NCBI GenBank assembly: GCA_038373865.1
Contig: JAXGGA010006456.1
Span: 1-64,000, forward strand
Source of the DNA: Uloborus plumipes
Taxonomy: Eukaryota; Arthropoda; Arachnida; Araneae; Uloboridae
Reading direction: 5' to 3'
DNA length: 64,000 bases
Numbering within the stretch: position 1 is the stretch's first letter; each line of letters begins with the position of its first letter. A program made the translations under genes and the position numbers. Shown here piece by piece: positions 32,561 to 43,686 of the stretch. The notes below the pieces were generated by a model, which did not search any database, was not told the DNA's origin, and worked only from the letters and a program-made list of their open reading frames with translations.

Positions 32561-32881
32561 TTGCTGACTTTCATACTTAACAACGTCGATATTTCCTTGT
32601 TCTGTGAATCTACTTCCCAGTTTATGTTAATTGCTGCTTTTATTTCTTCTTATAAATTGTCATTTTCAATATTACATTGTAGGCAGAAAAAAAAATTAGG
32701 TAAAAAAGTATGTACCCTCTAGTGCCTAGCGTCCCTTTTTAGGGACGATTTTTCTTTCTTAAATAAAAAAAATATTTTTTACATGATAATTTTTTAACTA
32801 TTTTTCCGGTCCATTAAACACTATTTGTAACCAGTATACAAAGTATCGTTGAAAAAAAAATGTCAGGCATTAATGGGTTAA

Positions 32882-33348
32882 GACTTCTTCAACTAAGCTG
32901 CGCTTCGCGGCCATCTCTAATTATAAGGTTGATAAAATGCAAGTTGTAGCTAATTTCTAGTAATAAAACATTTGAGCACATCAGTTGGTTTTATTATTAC
33001 ATCAACTTAACTATAGAACATACCTACTATTTATATTCCAAATAATTCTCATTCTCCTTATTTCAATAAAAAAAAAACAGAAATGCCTTCTTTTTTTGTA
33101 CTACTAGTACAATACAAAAATAAATACTTTTTTTAGTGAAATTAATTTGAAACTGAGTCATTACGCTAAAACTACTGTGTAACACTAAGAATATTGGAAC
33201 GTTTGGAGTATAGCATATTATTGCATACATTTATTACATGTCCAATGCTGTAATTTAAAATATGTGCAAAAGCCGACGCTCCGGCCATTAGTTGACCGAA
33301 GCTTCGGTGTTCGGCGCCTCGGCTAATTCCCGCTTCGCGCCATCTCTA
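32882..33348. mobile_element. two hAT-like right ends in tandem (tails A and B)
   Basis: Tail A ends GCGCTTCGCGGCCATCTCTA at 32919. Immediately after, sequence resembling the interior at 28601-28960 begins again and leads to tail B, which ends CCCGCTTCGCGCCATCTCTA at 33348 after a CCGAAGCTTCGG palindrome. So the 3' part of one hAT-like element is tandemly duplicated, with piggyBac inserted in the first copy. Confidence 0.55.
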
Positions 33349-33720
33349 CTTCAAAGGATAAATGCTTCATTTATTATTATTTGTTTTTTCATGTAAGCAG
33401 TTTTAATATAGATATTAAAATGGGAAACATAAAAAGAGAATAATAAAACAAAGAAACAATCTTCTACTAGTAATGCTAATTTTTGCTTGAAATCGAAGCA
33501 ACGAGCAATATTTCTAAGATGTTTCAATGTTTTTTTAAGAACTCTGCATGTGTGCATATTATTGGAAAAAAGTGATAAATATTTTTTTTTACTGAAATTT
33601 CTTTAAGCGCATCTGCATTTAATAAAAAATTTCTTGTTTGTATTGCAACAATAAACACAGCAAAGCTCCCGTTTCAAAAAATCCTAATTTCAAAAATTTC
33701 ACTTCGGATTTGCAAATGAA
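33349..33720. other. AT-rich sequence upstream of the receptor promoter
   Basis: No motif recognised. Base composition changes sharply to CpG-rich at about 33720. Confidence 0.5.
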
Positions 33721-33996
33721 AGCAGAGAGCGGAGCACCGAGAGCTGTATGTAGCTCGCAGAATCGATCATCAAGTGACGTAACGGGCAGGGGCGGGGCTT
33801 CCGATTCATGGCTCTATTGTGACGTCACCACCGGGGGCGTGGCCACGCTCCGTGACGTCACGGACGTGGAACCGGTTCCGATTTCTTCTCAGACTTCCCC
33901 CACGAAGCGAGCGGCCGTGTGTTTACTAGTGGGGTGCCATGGCGTACCCGGACCGATACCGAGCGACCGAATTCGAACCGGTCGGGTGACTCGGCC
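33721..33996 (+). promoter_or_regulatory. CpG-rich promoter/5' UTR of the nAChR gene with CRE sites
   Basis: A GC- and CpG-rich island in an AT-rich window, directly before the receptor start codon. It contains TGACGTAA (33775-33782) and two perfect palindromic CREs TGACGTCA (33820-33827 and 33853-33860), plus a GC box GGGGCGGGGC near 33789. CRE sites bind CREB/ATF proteins, so cAMP or calcium-responsive control is plausible. No clear TATA box; the transcription start is not defined. An upstream ORF overlaps it (listed separately). Confidence 0.6.
33939..33989 (+). promoter_or_regulatory. upstream ORF, 16 codons
   Basis: GCCATGG gives a near-ideal initiation context, and the frame ([16 protein letters not shown], stop TGA) ends 7 bases before the receptor ATG at 33997, in a different frame. 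A minimal earlier one lies at 33808-33822 (MALL). If both are within the mRNA they would reduce initiation at the receptor start or require reinitiation. Confidence 0.45.
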
Positions 33997-34191
33997 ATGC
34001 GACCGGTCCTGCTGCCGGTGTGGTGCTGGCTGCTGCTGAGCTGGGCGGGGCGGGGCCGCGCTAATCCCGACGCGAAACGGCTCTACGATGACTTGATGAG
34101 CAGCTACAACCGCCTAATACGACCCGTCAGTAACAACAGCGATACCCTTACTGTAAAGATGGGGCTCAAGCTTTCCCAACTTATCGATGTG
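33997..34191 (+). CDS. nicotinic acetylcholine receptor alpha-type subunit, first coding exon
   Basis: Sixty-five codons from the first in-frame ATG to a consensus donor (GATGTG|GTGAGT, phase 0). Residues 1-22 form a signal peptide (Leu/Trp-rich core [12 protein letters not shown], likely cut after GRA). Then [20 protein letters not shown] and the following PVSNN...LSQLIDV form the N-terminal helix and first strand of the ligand-binding domain in arthropod alpha1-alpha4-type subunits; NNSD is a potential N-glycosylation site. The product is a postsynaptic plasma-membrane subunit of a pentameric acetylcholine-gated cation channel. The rest of the extracellular domain, the YxCC loop that defines alpha, and the four membrane helices lie in later exons that I do not find in the remaining 29.8 kb. 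The exact subunit number cannot be fixed from this exon. Confidence 0.9.
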
Positions 34192-34239
34192 GTGAGTAGA
34201 ACCCCCCTGGAAAAATCTTTCCTCCGTTCTGTTGCATGT
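34192..34239 (+). other. start of nAChR intron 1
   Basis: GTGAGT at 34192 is a perfect donor. The intron appears to run to the end of the window, since no acceptor followed by the expected NLK(N/D)QI-type exon was recognised. Confidence 0.6.
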
Positions 34240-35210
34240 GAATTTGAAATAATATTGCTAATTTTCGTGGTGCATGTGGTTGTTTCTCATTCAAACCATG
34301 TGTTGCATTTGCTGAATCAGGAAAAAAACGAAGTCAAACTTTTATAATTAAAAATGCATGTGAGAAAAGTGCAATTTTCTTTGTTTCTTTCCTTTGGGGG
34401 GGGGGGGGAGGGGATTTTAGTGTTGCTGCTGAACGTGTTAAAATGATATTGTTAATATTTTTGAATCTGCTCATTTATCACACAAACCATGTGTTGCATT
34501 TGCTGAATAATGAAAAAAAGGAAGTCAAACTTTTGTCATTAAAAATGCGAGACAAGTAATAACGGTGTAATTTTTTGGAGGTCTTTCGTGTCTCTGCTAA
34601 ACATGTTGAAGTAATAGTGTTAATGTTTATACAAACCATGTGTTGCATTTGCTGAATAATGAAAAAAAGGAAGTCAAGCATTTACCATTAATAATGCGGG
34701 ACATGTAATAAAGGGGTAATTTTTTGAAGGCCTTTAGTGTCTCTGCTAAACATGTTGAAGTAATATTGTTAATGTTCTTGTTGTATCTGTTTATTTATCA
34801 TGTATTATTTATCATGTGCTGAATGAGGAAAAAAATGAAGTCAAACTTTACTAAATAAAAATGCGGGACGTAGTGTAAAGAAAACATATTTTTTCAATAC
34901 TTTTAATGTCCCAATTAAATATGCATCTTTTTCCATTTCACCTTTTAAAAAAATACTGAATTTTCTTTTATTTTAACCTTAACTGTGGTGGCATGATTGA
35001 AGTCGAGTTTTCATAATTAAAATGAGACTTACCATAAAGAATAATATTATTTAAAACTTTTTATGTCGTTTCTACATATATGTATTACTTTTCTTTTTGC
35101 TTTATAATAAATGGGGGAACTGTTTTATGTATATGTTACTGTTATTGCAGGATTGAAGTCAAACTTTTCTATTAAGAAGTGCAGGACATATAATGAAGAA
35201 GTAATATCTT
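34240..35210. repeat. diverged tandem array in intron 1, units of 150-190 bp
   Basis: CATGTGTTGCATTTGCTGAA at 34298, 34487 and 34638, with a weaker CATGTGCTGAATGAGG near 34810. Each is followed by AAAAAA(G/C)GAAGTCAA and ATTAAAAATGC(G/A), and preceded by GTTAATGTT-type words. Decayed units (GAAGTCAAACTTTTC) continue to about 35210. Confidence 0.8.
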
Positions 35211-36700
35211 TCAAGGCTTTTGTCAAACTCATATGATTAAAAACACAGATTTTTTTATATTTTTTAATTTTTTTAAGTGATATTTTTCCAATACCCGTAA
35301 GGTCGCTCTCAAATTGTGATATCTTTGTCCTAAAAGTTATTTCTTGAGCTTTGTTGCGTTAAAGCCTTAAAGTGCTGGAGGGATTAGGAGATTGGAATTT
35401 TATCTATGTCACTGAAAAAAAAAGTCACGAGAAGTTAAATTGTATCCTCTATTTTATCTCATATTTTATTTTTGGATGTTTCTTGTAAATTTTCACTTCA
35501 TGATCCTTTTAAAAAGTTCTATCTTATCTCTTTTGGTATCTTCATTATTCTCTATGCAATTGATTAGTTTATATTCCATATTTCCGCTAGTTGAAATTCA
35601 AAAACTGCCAACATCGGAACCGCTGTGATTAAATATTAAAAAATCATACTTATGCTTTTCTGAAATGTTGACTAATATTGATGGAGAAAAAGAGAATAAT
35701 TTAAAGTTAGCGGTAGTTTATTAAAGATAAACAAATGTAAAATTGAAATTTTGTACAAACAATTATTGCTAGAAATGAAACAATTATAACCAATGCTAAC
35801 ACATTTTACGAATACACTTATTGTAGGACATTTAGTTATCACTGTTGAAGTTGAAAATTCTAACTGTCAACCGATTGCTGAAAGATAAGTACTTATGGTT
35901 AAAGTTAAAAAAGAAGAAACTGAAACAGTTGTATTGATTACAATTTCAAAAATATGGCTAACGTTGTAAAAACAACCTTATTGTTGGAAACTAAGCAACG
36001 ATTGTCAAAGTTGTCAAAGCATATAAATAGGTTTATTACTGCTTAGAATTAAAGAACTACTGCCAAAGTTGACAGATCATAAAAATAATTTCAGTATCAA
36101 AAGATAGCGATCGCTTTAAATCGGAGGCATAATAATTTGTTTCAACTAAGATGGCAACACCCATTTACTCTCGTAATTGCTCTTAGCTCTTAACGATCTT
36201 GTTGCTCTATTGTTCTTTTCGGGCATTATATGTTTGTTCTTGTAGCTCAGCGATTCTAAATAATATTAATGAAACGACACATTATATTAAGAATCATTCA
36301 GAGATTTTCAAGGTTAATGTGAGAATTTTTAAAAATTGTCTCTATCTTACGTAGTTTGTACTTATGCATCTTCTAATGTATATTTGTTACATTTTCACCG
36401 ACATTTCTTACAGAATTTTACTTTAAAAAATTGACAAATAAAAGCAAAATTCTACCATCAAATTCAGAAATTGTAATAAATTGAGCCTCAAAGGGATCAT
36501 ATCTTCATTTTAGGTGAAAAAATCTCGTGCCCGGAATCATTAGATAGAACTGACAACTCACCTCGTAGTCACGAGACACTCTACTAACAATGTTTTCTCA
36601 GTTTGGTCAACAACCCTAAAGGAATACTTACATTTCAAAAAAAGAAAAACATAATCTGGTGATAGAAGTTCTGCTGTTTCAACTTTTAGATAACGAGGCA
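35211..36700. other. intronic sequence, unassigned
   Basis: AT-rich; no element ends or exons recognised. Confidence 0.5.
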
Positions 36701-37008
36701 CACTGCAAAAAGTGAACTGTTGTTTTTTACAGTATAATACTGGCAGCCGAGGTTCCAATTTAAAACTGTAAAATGCACAGCAATAAACTGTAAAACTAGC
36801 AGTTTTACAGTTTCTTACTGTATTGTTGGCAATTTTACAGTTTATTGCCGTAAGGTTTAGCTGCATTATACTATAAAAACAGTATAATACTGGCAGCAGA
36901 GATTCCAATTTAAAACTATGAAATGCACAGTAATCAACTGTTAAATAAGTAATTTTACGATTTATTACTGCAAAATTAGCTGTGAAAACAACATTCATTT
37001 TTACAGTG
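36701..37008. mobile_element. CACTG-ended MITE, copy 1
   Basis: The left end CACTGCAAAAAGTGAACTGT and the right end, reverse-complemented CACTGTAAAAATGAATGTTG, form an inverted repeat of about 30 bp. The interior is built of repeated TTTTACAGT words and a duplicated GGCAGC(C/A)GAGGTTCCAATTT segment. Two other copies are at 50440-50919 and 53868-54006. Superfamily undetermined. Confidence 0.7.
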
Positions 37009-37550
37009 TATAGTGTAGTCAAAGTCCATTTTCGTTACTTAACAAGTTTTTTAAAAAATTCTATATAACACTATTGTTCTTCTTTTTTTGTTTTTATTTC
37101 TTTTTTTTTTGAATTCATATAAAAGTTTCTTCGCGTCAGACCGGCTAAACCACAGTATTGATAATTTCTATTTTTTACAGTAAAAAGAAATAAGCAATCA
37201 ACTTATTTAAAGCCACATTCGCGCAAAATGGTTTGTGTATAAAAACCGTAAAGTTTCACTGACACAATTTTTCTTTCGTTTGTGCAAAATACTTGGAGTA
37301 GCTTCACTTGGATTACTACAGATGATCAATACTTCATTGATTCACAAACCGACTGTTTGTATCCTTCAAATCATGCAATATTTTTCTAATGTAGACTATA
37401 AATGCTATGGACATTGAGGTAGGTTTTTTTTTTCCTTCAAGATTATTTATGCCTAAAATTTATTTAGTCGAAATAATGGGAAAAATGTGTTTTAACTGTC
37501 CTTATCCGTTCACAGTTCATATAATTAGTACCTAAACTGCAAATAAAATG
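37009..37550. other. intronic sequence, unassigned
   Basis: Nothing recognised. Confidence 0.5.
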
Positions 37551-37748
37551 CAGTGAAACTCCGATTTTATGTGGCTCGAATTTACGGTTTTCCCACAACT
37601 TACGGTTTTTCACTAGGTTCTTTCAGCAGGTGCTTTCTATGTATTTTGCGTATTTTATGTTTTTTTTACCCACTCTTTGGAGAAACGTAAAATCGGGGCT
37701 TCACTGTATTTTCTTATCCTGGAAAAACGTAAAATCCGGGTTTCACTG
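37551..37748. mobile_element. Tigger/pogo-like MITE with duplicated right end
   Basis: The left end CAGTGAAACTCCGATTTTAT faces GTAAAATCGGGGCTTCACTG (ending 37706), and a second GTAAAATCCGGGTTTCACTG ends at 37748. TA follows both right ends. The repeated 42-bp tail looks like a local duplication. Confidence 0.65.
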
Positions 37749-40700
37749 TATTTTCTTATCAGTTGCGAAAAAAAAAATTCTTTTTAGAAACAACATTGAT
37801 TTGTTTTATCGCTCAGATTCATTTCGTAATTCAAATAAACGTAAGAGATGATTGGTTATATGCCTAATGGCTACAGCTAAAAGAAGAAGGAAAACAACAA
37901 GTTTTATTTATTTAAAACCTGTTTTAAAAGCTGTATGAATGACAGTAGTTTTTCTTTGTGTTTATTTTTTTTAATTCATTTATTACCTTTTTATTAAGTC
38001 TTGTTCATGCATTACATTTTCTGAAAAATGTCACCCTTGGAATGTTTACCTCTTTTGGTAATTTCTTAACTCCCCGCAAGGCGCATTTAAGTTCCAGGTA
38101 AAAGTAAAATGTATGCTAAAAATGGATACCACATTTCGCTTTCTATTGTAGAAAATAAAAGCACAATTTTTCAAAACGTTTATGATTTTTTTTCCTCTAT
38201 CGCTGGCTTTCTGATTGCTGCTAAATGTGAAATATATCATACATTTAATTTGGCGCATTAATTGGGTTTAAATTCTAAACGATACTAGTGAATTTAATTG
38301 TTTGGATTTCCTGCTACCAATAAAAATTCTCGGCTGTCGGTTCAATTCGTAAATATCATTGGTCGTTAAGAGACTCCTGGCAAAATTAAACAAACTGAAA
38401 ACTAAATGATATATGTATATGACTGGAATAATTTCATTTTAATCTGCCAACAGTATTTTAATACCGAATTGTGTGTTTTAAAAAATAATTTAATAAAATA
38501 AAAAGTGTTTGAAAACAATGCCATTGAAGATATACTAAACTAATTTCAACCCAAATGTTGTCAAAAAATTCTTTACTTTTACAATCATCTTTATTTTTAT
38601 ATTTCCTATCATTATTATTGTTATTACTATTTATTGTAATATTTCATTTTAAGTTTTCTATATGGGAAGATTTTTTTTCTTTTTAATATATATTTAAAAA
38701 TATATATAAAAATTTAACTGATAATGTATTGGACTGAACTGCTCTCTAAATAATTAAACAAGTTCTTTAAAGATAATGCAGTTTTAAAATCGAAAACGCA
38801 TTCTAAAGCTGGAGAAATTGTGGAAATATATTTTTTTGCCCAAGGCGGTTCGTTAAGGCCATCTTTTTCCCCTTTTTTCATGAAATTTTATACTTCAGTC
38901 AATTTTCCTAGACTGTTAACAGTCGCAGTCTATTCTCAACTCAAAAAGAATTGAAAATATTTCTATTTTCGTTTTTTTCGTCTCCTTTTCTTTTCTTCCT
39001 TTTTTAAAATTATCCAGAGATTTTATCACAAATCTAAAAAAAAAAAACCAAACAAACAAACAAAGAGTGTTTGTTTTCAGAAGTTTCCAGAAAAAGTTTT
39101 CAGAAAAAAAATCCTGTAAACTTGTTAGCAAGGATTTCAGCTCTTCTACTTTTGTAAATGTTGAACATGAAGCCTTCAATAAAAAGGAATTCCAGGATTG
39201 ACTTTCAGTTTATGAGAAAATTAGGAAATGTACCGGCACCGGATAAAAGCTTCACTTTATATACTTGGTCTTTTACAATAGTATCAAATTTCGAAAAACC
39301 CCTTTACTCTTCTTAATGGAAAGTCCAATTCTATTGATTTTCGACTGTTAGAAAAACAAGTCCGGAACAAAGGGCGCGTTAGAAGAATGATTAACATTCG
39401 AGAAACAGGTCATTAATTTAACTGTCCGAATTCGTTTTCTTCTTGGTTGTGTATTGAAAAAAAAAAGTTTTGTTTTATTTCAGTCTTTGATAATTGTACC
39501 TTCTTAATTCTTGTTTTAGTTTATTCTTTCTTGGTTGGCTTTTAAAAGTGTTGACAGGTCATTATTTAAGAAACAATAGGTGTTATTCTTTTCTATTTAT
39601 TATTTAGTTCTTATTTATTATTTATTACTTTGGTCTTACAGATTTAGTGTTTTTATTTAAAATATTGTAACTCATGATATGATATTTAAAACTTGAAAAA
39701 TATGCTACATGAGTTTCATTGAAAAAATGTATATATATTTTTATTAATTTGACATTTTAGAGTCTAACTGGTCAATATTGAAAATATTAACATTTGATAC
39801 TAGGTTATGTTCGAATACAAACTAATTTTGTAACCTTAATACACATCCTTCACAACAATATCGTGTGTTGCAGCTATTTGATTGAATTTAACTAACATCC
39901 AAAAGTTTGCATTCTAGATACATATCAAGTTTTTAGTTTCATGTAATTATAAGAGAATTATGGCGTAAAAAGGAATTTTCAAGGCATAAAATCTTCCAAT
40001 TTTTATGTAAAATGTAGTTAACGTGCATTTTTGCTATTTTAATACTTGCTTTGTAGGACGTTTTTATAACTTATTAATTCATTTCTTTTTTTAATAATCA
40101 AAGCTAAGCAGCTATGTACACGCACACATTGCAAATTGATTTTTAGATTTTTTCATCACCCTGCCTTTTTTTATATTTTTCATTTGTCACCTAAATTAAT
40201 GTATGATGTTTATTTTCATACTTTTTAGATTGTTCTTTCTTCCTAGGTTCTTAGTCGTTTTCATTTTTTGATGGCCATTTCAACTTTAGATCCATTTAAA
40301 TGGGGCTTAATTTCTTGGTTTTAGTTGAAGTTTCATTTGGTCGTTTTCCTTAATTTGAACTTTTAAAATGTTTATTTTTTCAATATTAATAAAAGCAATC
40401 AAGTTTTTGAACTTGTATCTACATTTTCATGCTTTTTTCTGCTCAAATTGTTTTTTTACTTGATGCTGATCTTGGAACGGAACTATCTGTAAATCGCTTT
40501 TTACTGCAATAATTGTTCTACTGTAAAATAAAAAACATACAGTTGGTTAACTTTTCTTGATGGTGAAGTTTCAGCGTTCTCAACTTAGACAAGCAAACCA
40601 ACATGGGCGCTTGGGGAAAAAATCGCTGATTTGTGATGTTTTTCTTTCTTTCTTTTTTGTTACAAAAAAATAAAATAAAGAAAAATAAGTCGCACTTAAA

Positions 40701-41997
40701 GACCGTTTAAAACAAATAAACTTTTTTACCGATTGTTTATGATTTGTTTACCATTATTTTTTTTACAAAATAATAATTATTGAATCAGTAAATATGTATG
40801 TAAAACTTTTCTTTGTTTTAGAACTATTAAAAAATGGTTATTAAGGTTTTACATATAAATTCAAAGCAACATACATTTAAAGCAATGCAATATATTATTA
40901 TACTGTCTTTTTAGTATATTAATGACAACATACATATTTATTTTATTTTATTATTATACAAACACACAAAACAGCCAACATTTAAAGATAATGCTTTCAA
41001 TAAGCTTGCAGTCTTTTACCTTATTCGAATTTAACTATCTTTATTTAATTAGAGTGACACAAATAAATGAACTGGTTAGGAGGCCATCTGCTGAATACTT
41101 TCTAAAACTAGGACGATTTGTTCTTAGTTTTGTGCATCTGGATAACTACGCAGGCTTGAGATCATTAATCGCTCACCTGCAGTTCTTTACTGAAAACTCA
41201 GCAGTGCTTATGTCTCCCTGACACCGCCATTAACACCGGCAGACGGGTCTGGAGGCATGACGCGTGTTTGGAATATTTTTTGGAGTTTCTGTTTACAGTT
41301 AGTGAACAGGTTATTCATTTGAAAGGTAATAAAAGAGAAGGGTACAGGGGTGTTTGAAGATTAATTTGTTTTATTAGAAGTCATGTATGAGGATCGGCAG
41401 TGAGACAATTAAGAGGAGGTTAGAAATTTGTTAGATTGTATTAGTTCCCTGAACATAACTAAACTCTAATAATTGCTCATTATCCACTGGAGAAAATATG
41501 AGTCCCGAATATTTTCAATAAATAAAGACGTAAAAAATAAATAAATAATAACAACACAATCTACACACATAAATAACTTTCAAACAAAACAATACACAAA
41601 AACGTGTACTTCATATGCATTATTTATGTGCAACGAAAACAACAGATGAACTTTGAAAGAAAATAATTAAATCTGAAAACTGTTTATTTTAAGATACAGT
41701 TCTGCCTAGAAGTTTTGAAAGCTAAAAGAAAAATTAGTATTTAATACTTCTGATAATGTTAATTCAAACTAAAATTATAAACATTTTTTTTAAGTATTAA
41801 TACAGTTAATATTATATATTTTTAAAAATATTATTAAATCTTTTGAAAGTCCTTATTTTAAAATATAATTCAACTAATATTTTTTGAAACTAAAACAGAT
41901 TCTGAAAATTCTTTTTTCAAATAGAACTCAGTAAATACATTTTGAAACTATACAAGTAAGTTATCTCTAAGTATTAAAAAAAGTAAGCTCAAAGATA
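37749..41997. other. intronic sequence, unassigned
   Basis: About 4.2 kb of AT-rich DNA (poly-T/A tracts, e.g. near 38670-38710 and 39720) without recognised exons, element ends or RNA genes. A slightly GC-richer patch at 41150-41265 has no readable feature. Confidence 0.5.
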
Positions 41998-42985
41998 TCG
42001 TGAAAGGATGTTGTGGCTGGCCTGCCTCCAGGCGGCCCCATAGCACCTACAGACTTGAAACTTGGTACAAAATTAGTTCGAGCCATGTAGTTTTGCACCT
42101 CGGAGCCATTTTTTTCTTTAATTTTGAATTAGTTTTTTTTTTTTTTAATAGTAATTTTTTAAGCATAAATTTTATACTTCACCATATTAGGGGGCAAAAA
42201 AATCCCCTCACCCCTTATGTTAAATATCGTTGGAAAGAGATTTTTTTCCGAAAACGAAGATGTTTGTTTCATTTTTCTCCGTTAATTAGAACATGAGATA
42301 GAAGTGAATCTAATTTAGAAATTTTTCAAGGCTCACCTCGAGCAAAATTATATTACGTTCAACCAAATGGCTCCCAAACTTTTCCAACAAAGTCGTGTTC
42401 GACAAGTAAAGCTGGTGACTCTTCGTTTTGCTTCATTGCTTGTCTTAATTCAACAAGATATACACCGATTGCTTATATTTTCTTTATTTTTTATAAGCAC
42501 TTAAGAAAGGTTCTCATTTTTCTTACGGTACTTTATTTTGTTCACGTGATTTCATATAAATTTCATTTCGTATTTGAGGTTTTTTTTTCTGCAAGGGAAA
42601 GGAGCTGCATTTTTTGTTTGGACAAAATATTTTACTATGTTTTAAAATTATGTTCATATTTTTCATTCTTTATATCAGGATGGGAGGGAGGGGAGTCTCT
42701 TTTATTTATTTGGAGAATTATTCTAAATTGTAAAGGAAGTGTTACTGTTCTTTTAAAGGGTATGTGAGCATTTCAGTTAAAGAAAATGCTTATTTTACAT
42801 CAAGATGGGGAGGGGGGATAATCTTCTTTTTCAGCGGGGACGCCGTATTCGGTGGCATATAGTCGATTTGACTTGAAACCACCAGAAGCAGGTTGGTGAT
42901 AGAGCCGCCGAAGGTGGTGAGGTAGTCGCCGCAGGTGACTAACTGGGGTTGGTAAGCGAAGCGAGCAGGAGGCGGAGCCCCCTAG
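41998..42985 (+). mobile_element. candidate non-autonomous Helitron
   Basis: The 3' end GCGAAGCGAGCAGGAGGCGG continues AGCCCC and CTAG (42982-42985) then T, with a GGCGGAGCC hairpin just upstream. A possible 5' end A|TCGTGAAAGG is at 41998. CAGACTTGAAACTTGGTACA is a phrase I associate with arthropod Helitrons. The 5' boundary is the weak part. Confidence 0.45.
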
Positions 42986-43004
42986 TAATGAAAAAAAATC
43001 TTTA

Positions 43005-43035
<31 letters not shown>

Positions 43036-43686
43036 TTTTTGTAATTTGTAATGTAACTCTGAAAATCACTTTTTATCAGTTAATGGTAAATAAAATTTAA
43101 ATGATTAATTAATTTTTTTGAAAATAGTTTTAATGGCATGTATTTCTACAAATGCCTTGCTAAATGATTAATTGTAAATGATATTAAAAAAAATGTTTTT
43201 CAACTTCTTCATTTTAGCATGCAGTTCTGCAGATGCTTTTAAATTGTTTTTTTTAAAAGAAATCTGATAAAAATAATTAAATCTTTAGAAATGTCTTAAT
43301 TTTAGAGTACATTTCTGCTGATAACTTTCAAAACTTCTTTTATAGTAAACAATGTTAAAGATAGTAGTTAAACCTTCAGAAGAATCGCTATTCTAAAATA
43401 TTGTTCTGTGCAAATTCTTTTTTAAACTGTTTTTAAACTGTTCGTAGTAAATATCCCTAAGATTAATTAATTAAAGTTTTAAAAGATCTTTGTACTTCAG
43501 CTAATACTTTTTAAACTGCTAATAATAAATAAGATTTAACATAATTATTTAAACCTTCTAAAGTTTTTTTTTTTGTAATCCATTTTCGAAAATCCTTTTA
43601 AATTGTTATTGAAAAATAATATTTCAAAAAAAATCAGCTTTCCCGAAAATTCTGTATTTTAGAACTCAGTTCTACTAATCCTTTTT
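42986..43686. other. intronic sequence, unassigned
   Basis: AT-rich with poly-T runs. Confidence 0.5.

Larger units (their letters stand above)
28961..32881 (+). mobile_element. piggyBac element with nested Helitron
   Basis: Perfect 16-bp terminal inverted repeat TTAACCCATTAATGCC at 28961 and, inverted, ending at 32881, each including the TTAA target. The left end continues TAGCGTCCCTTTTTTAGGGACG. The same word recurs inverted at about 29321-29347 and again in direct orientation at 32723-32746, which suits the internal repeats of piggyBac ends. A transposase remnant lies near the right end. The interior is dominated by a Helitron (29402-31352) and a tandem duplication. An alternative reading is two separate small MITEs (28961-29366 and 32708-32881), but flanking hAT sequence on both sides supports one insertion. 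Confidence 0.65.

Noticed and set aside
33733..33752. GGAGCACCGAGAGCTGTATG as an RE1/NRSF silencer element
   Set aside because: Only the AGCACC half fits the consensus; the second half-site is poor.
33919..34347. Longer version of the nAChR frame starting upstream at 33919 and reading past 34191
   Set aside because: It begins with GTG, not ATG, has no signal peptide at its start, and runs through the consensus donor GTGAGT into intron sequence.
36558..37022. 154-codon minus-strand frame with FKLE(S/P)(L/R)LPVLYC repeats
   Set aside because: Internal duplication in the CACTG-ended MITE produces it; related frames appear wherever the MITE occurs.
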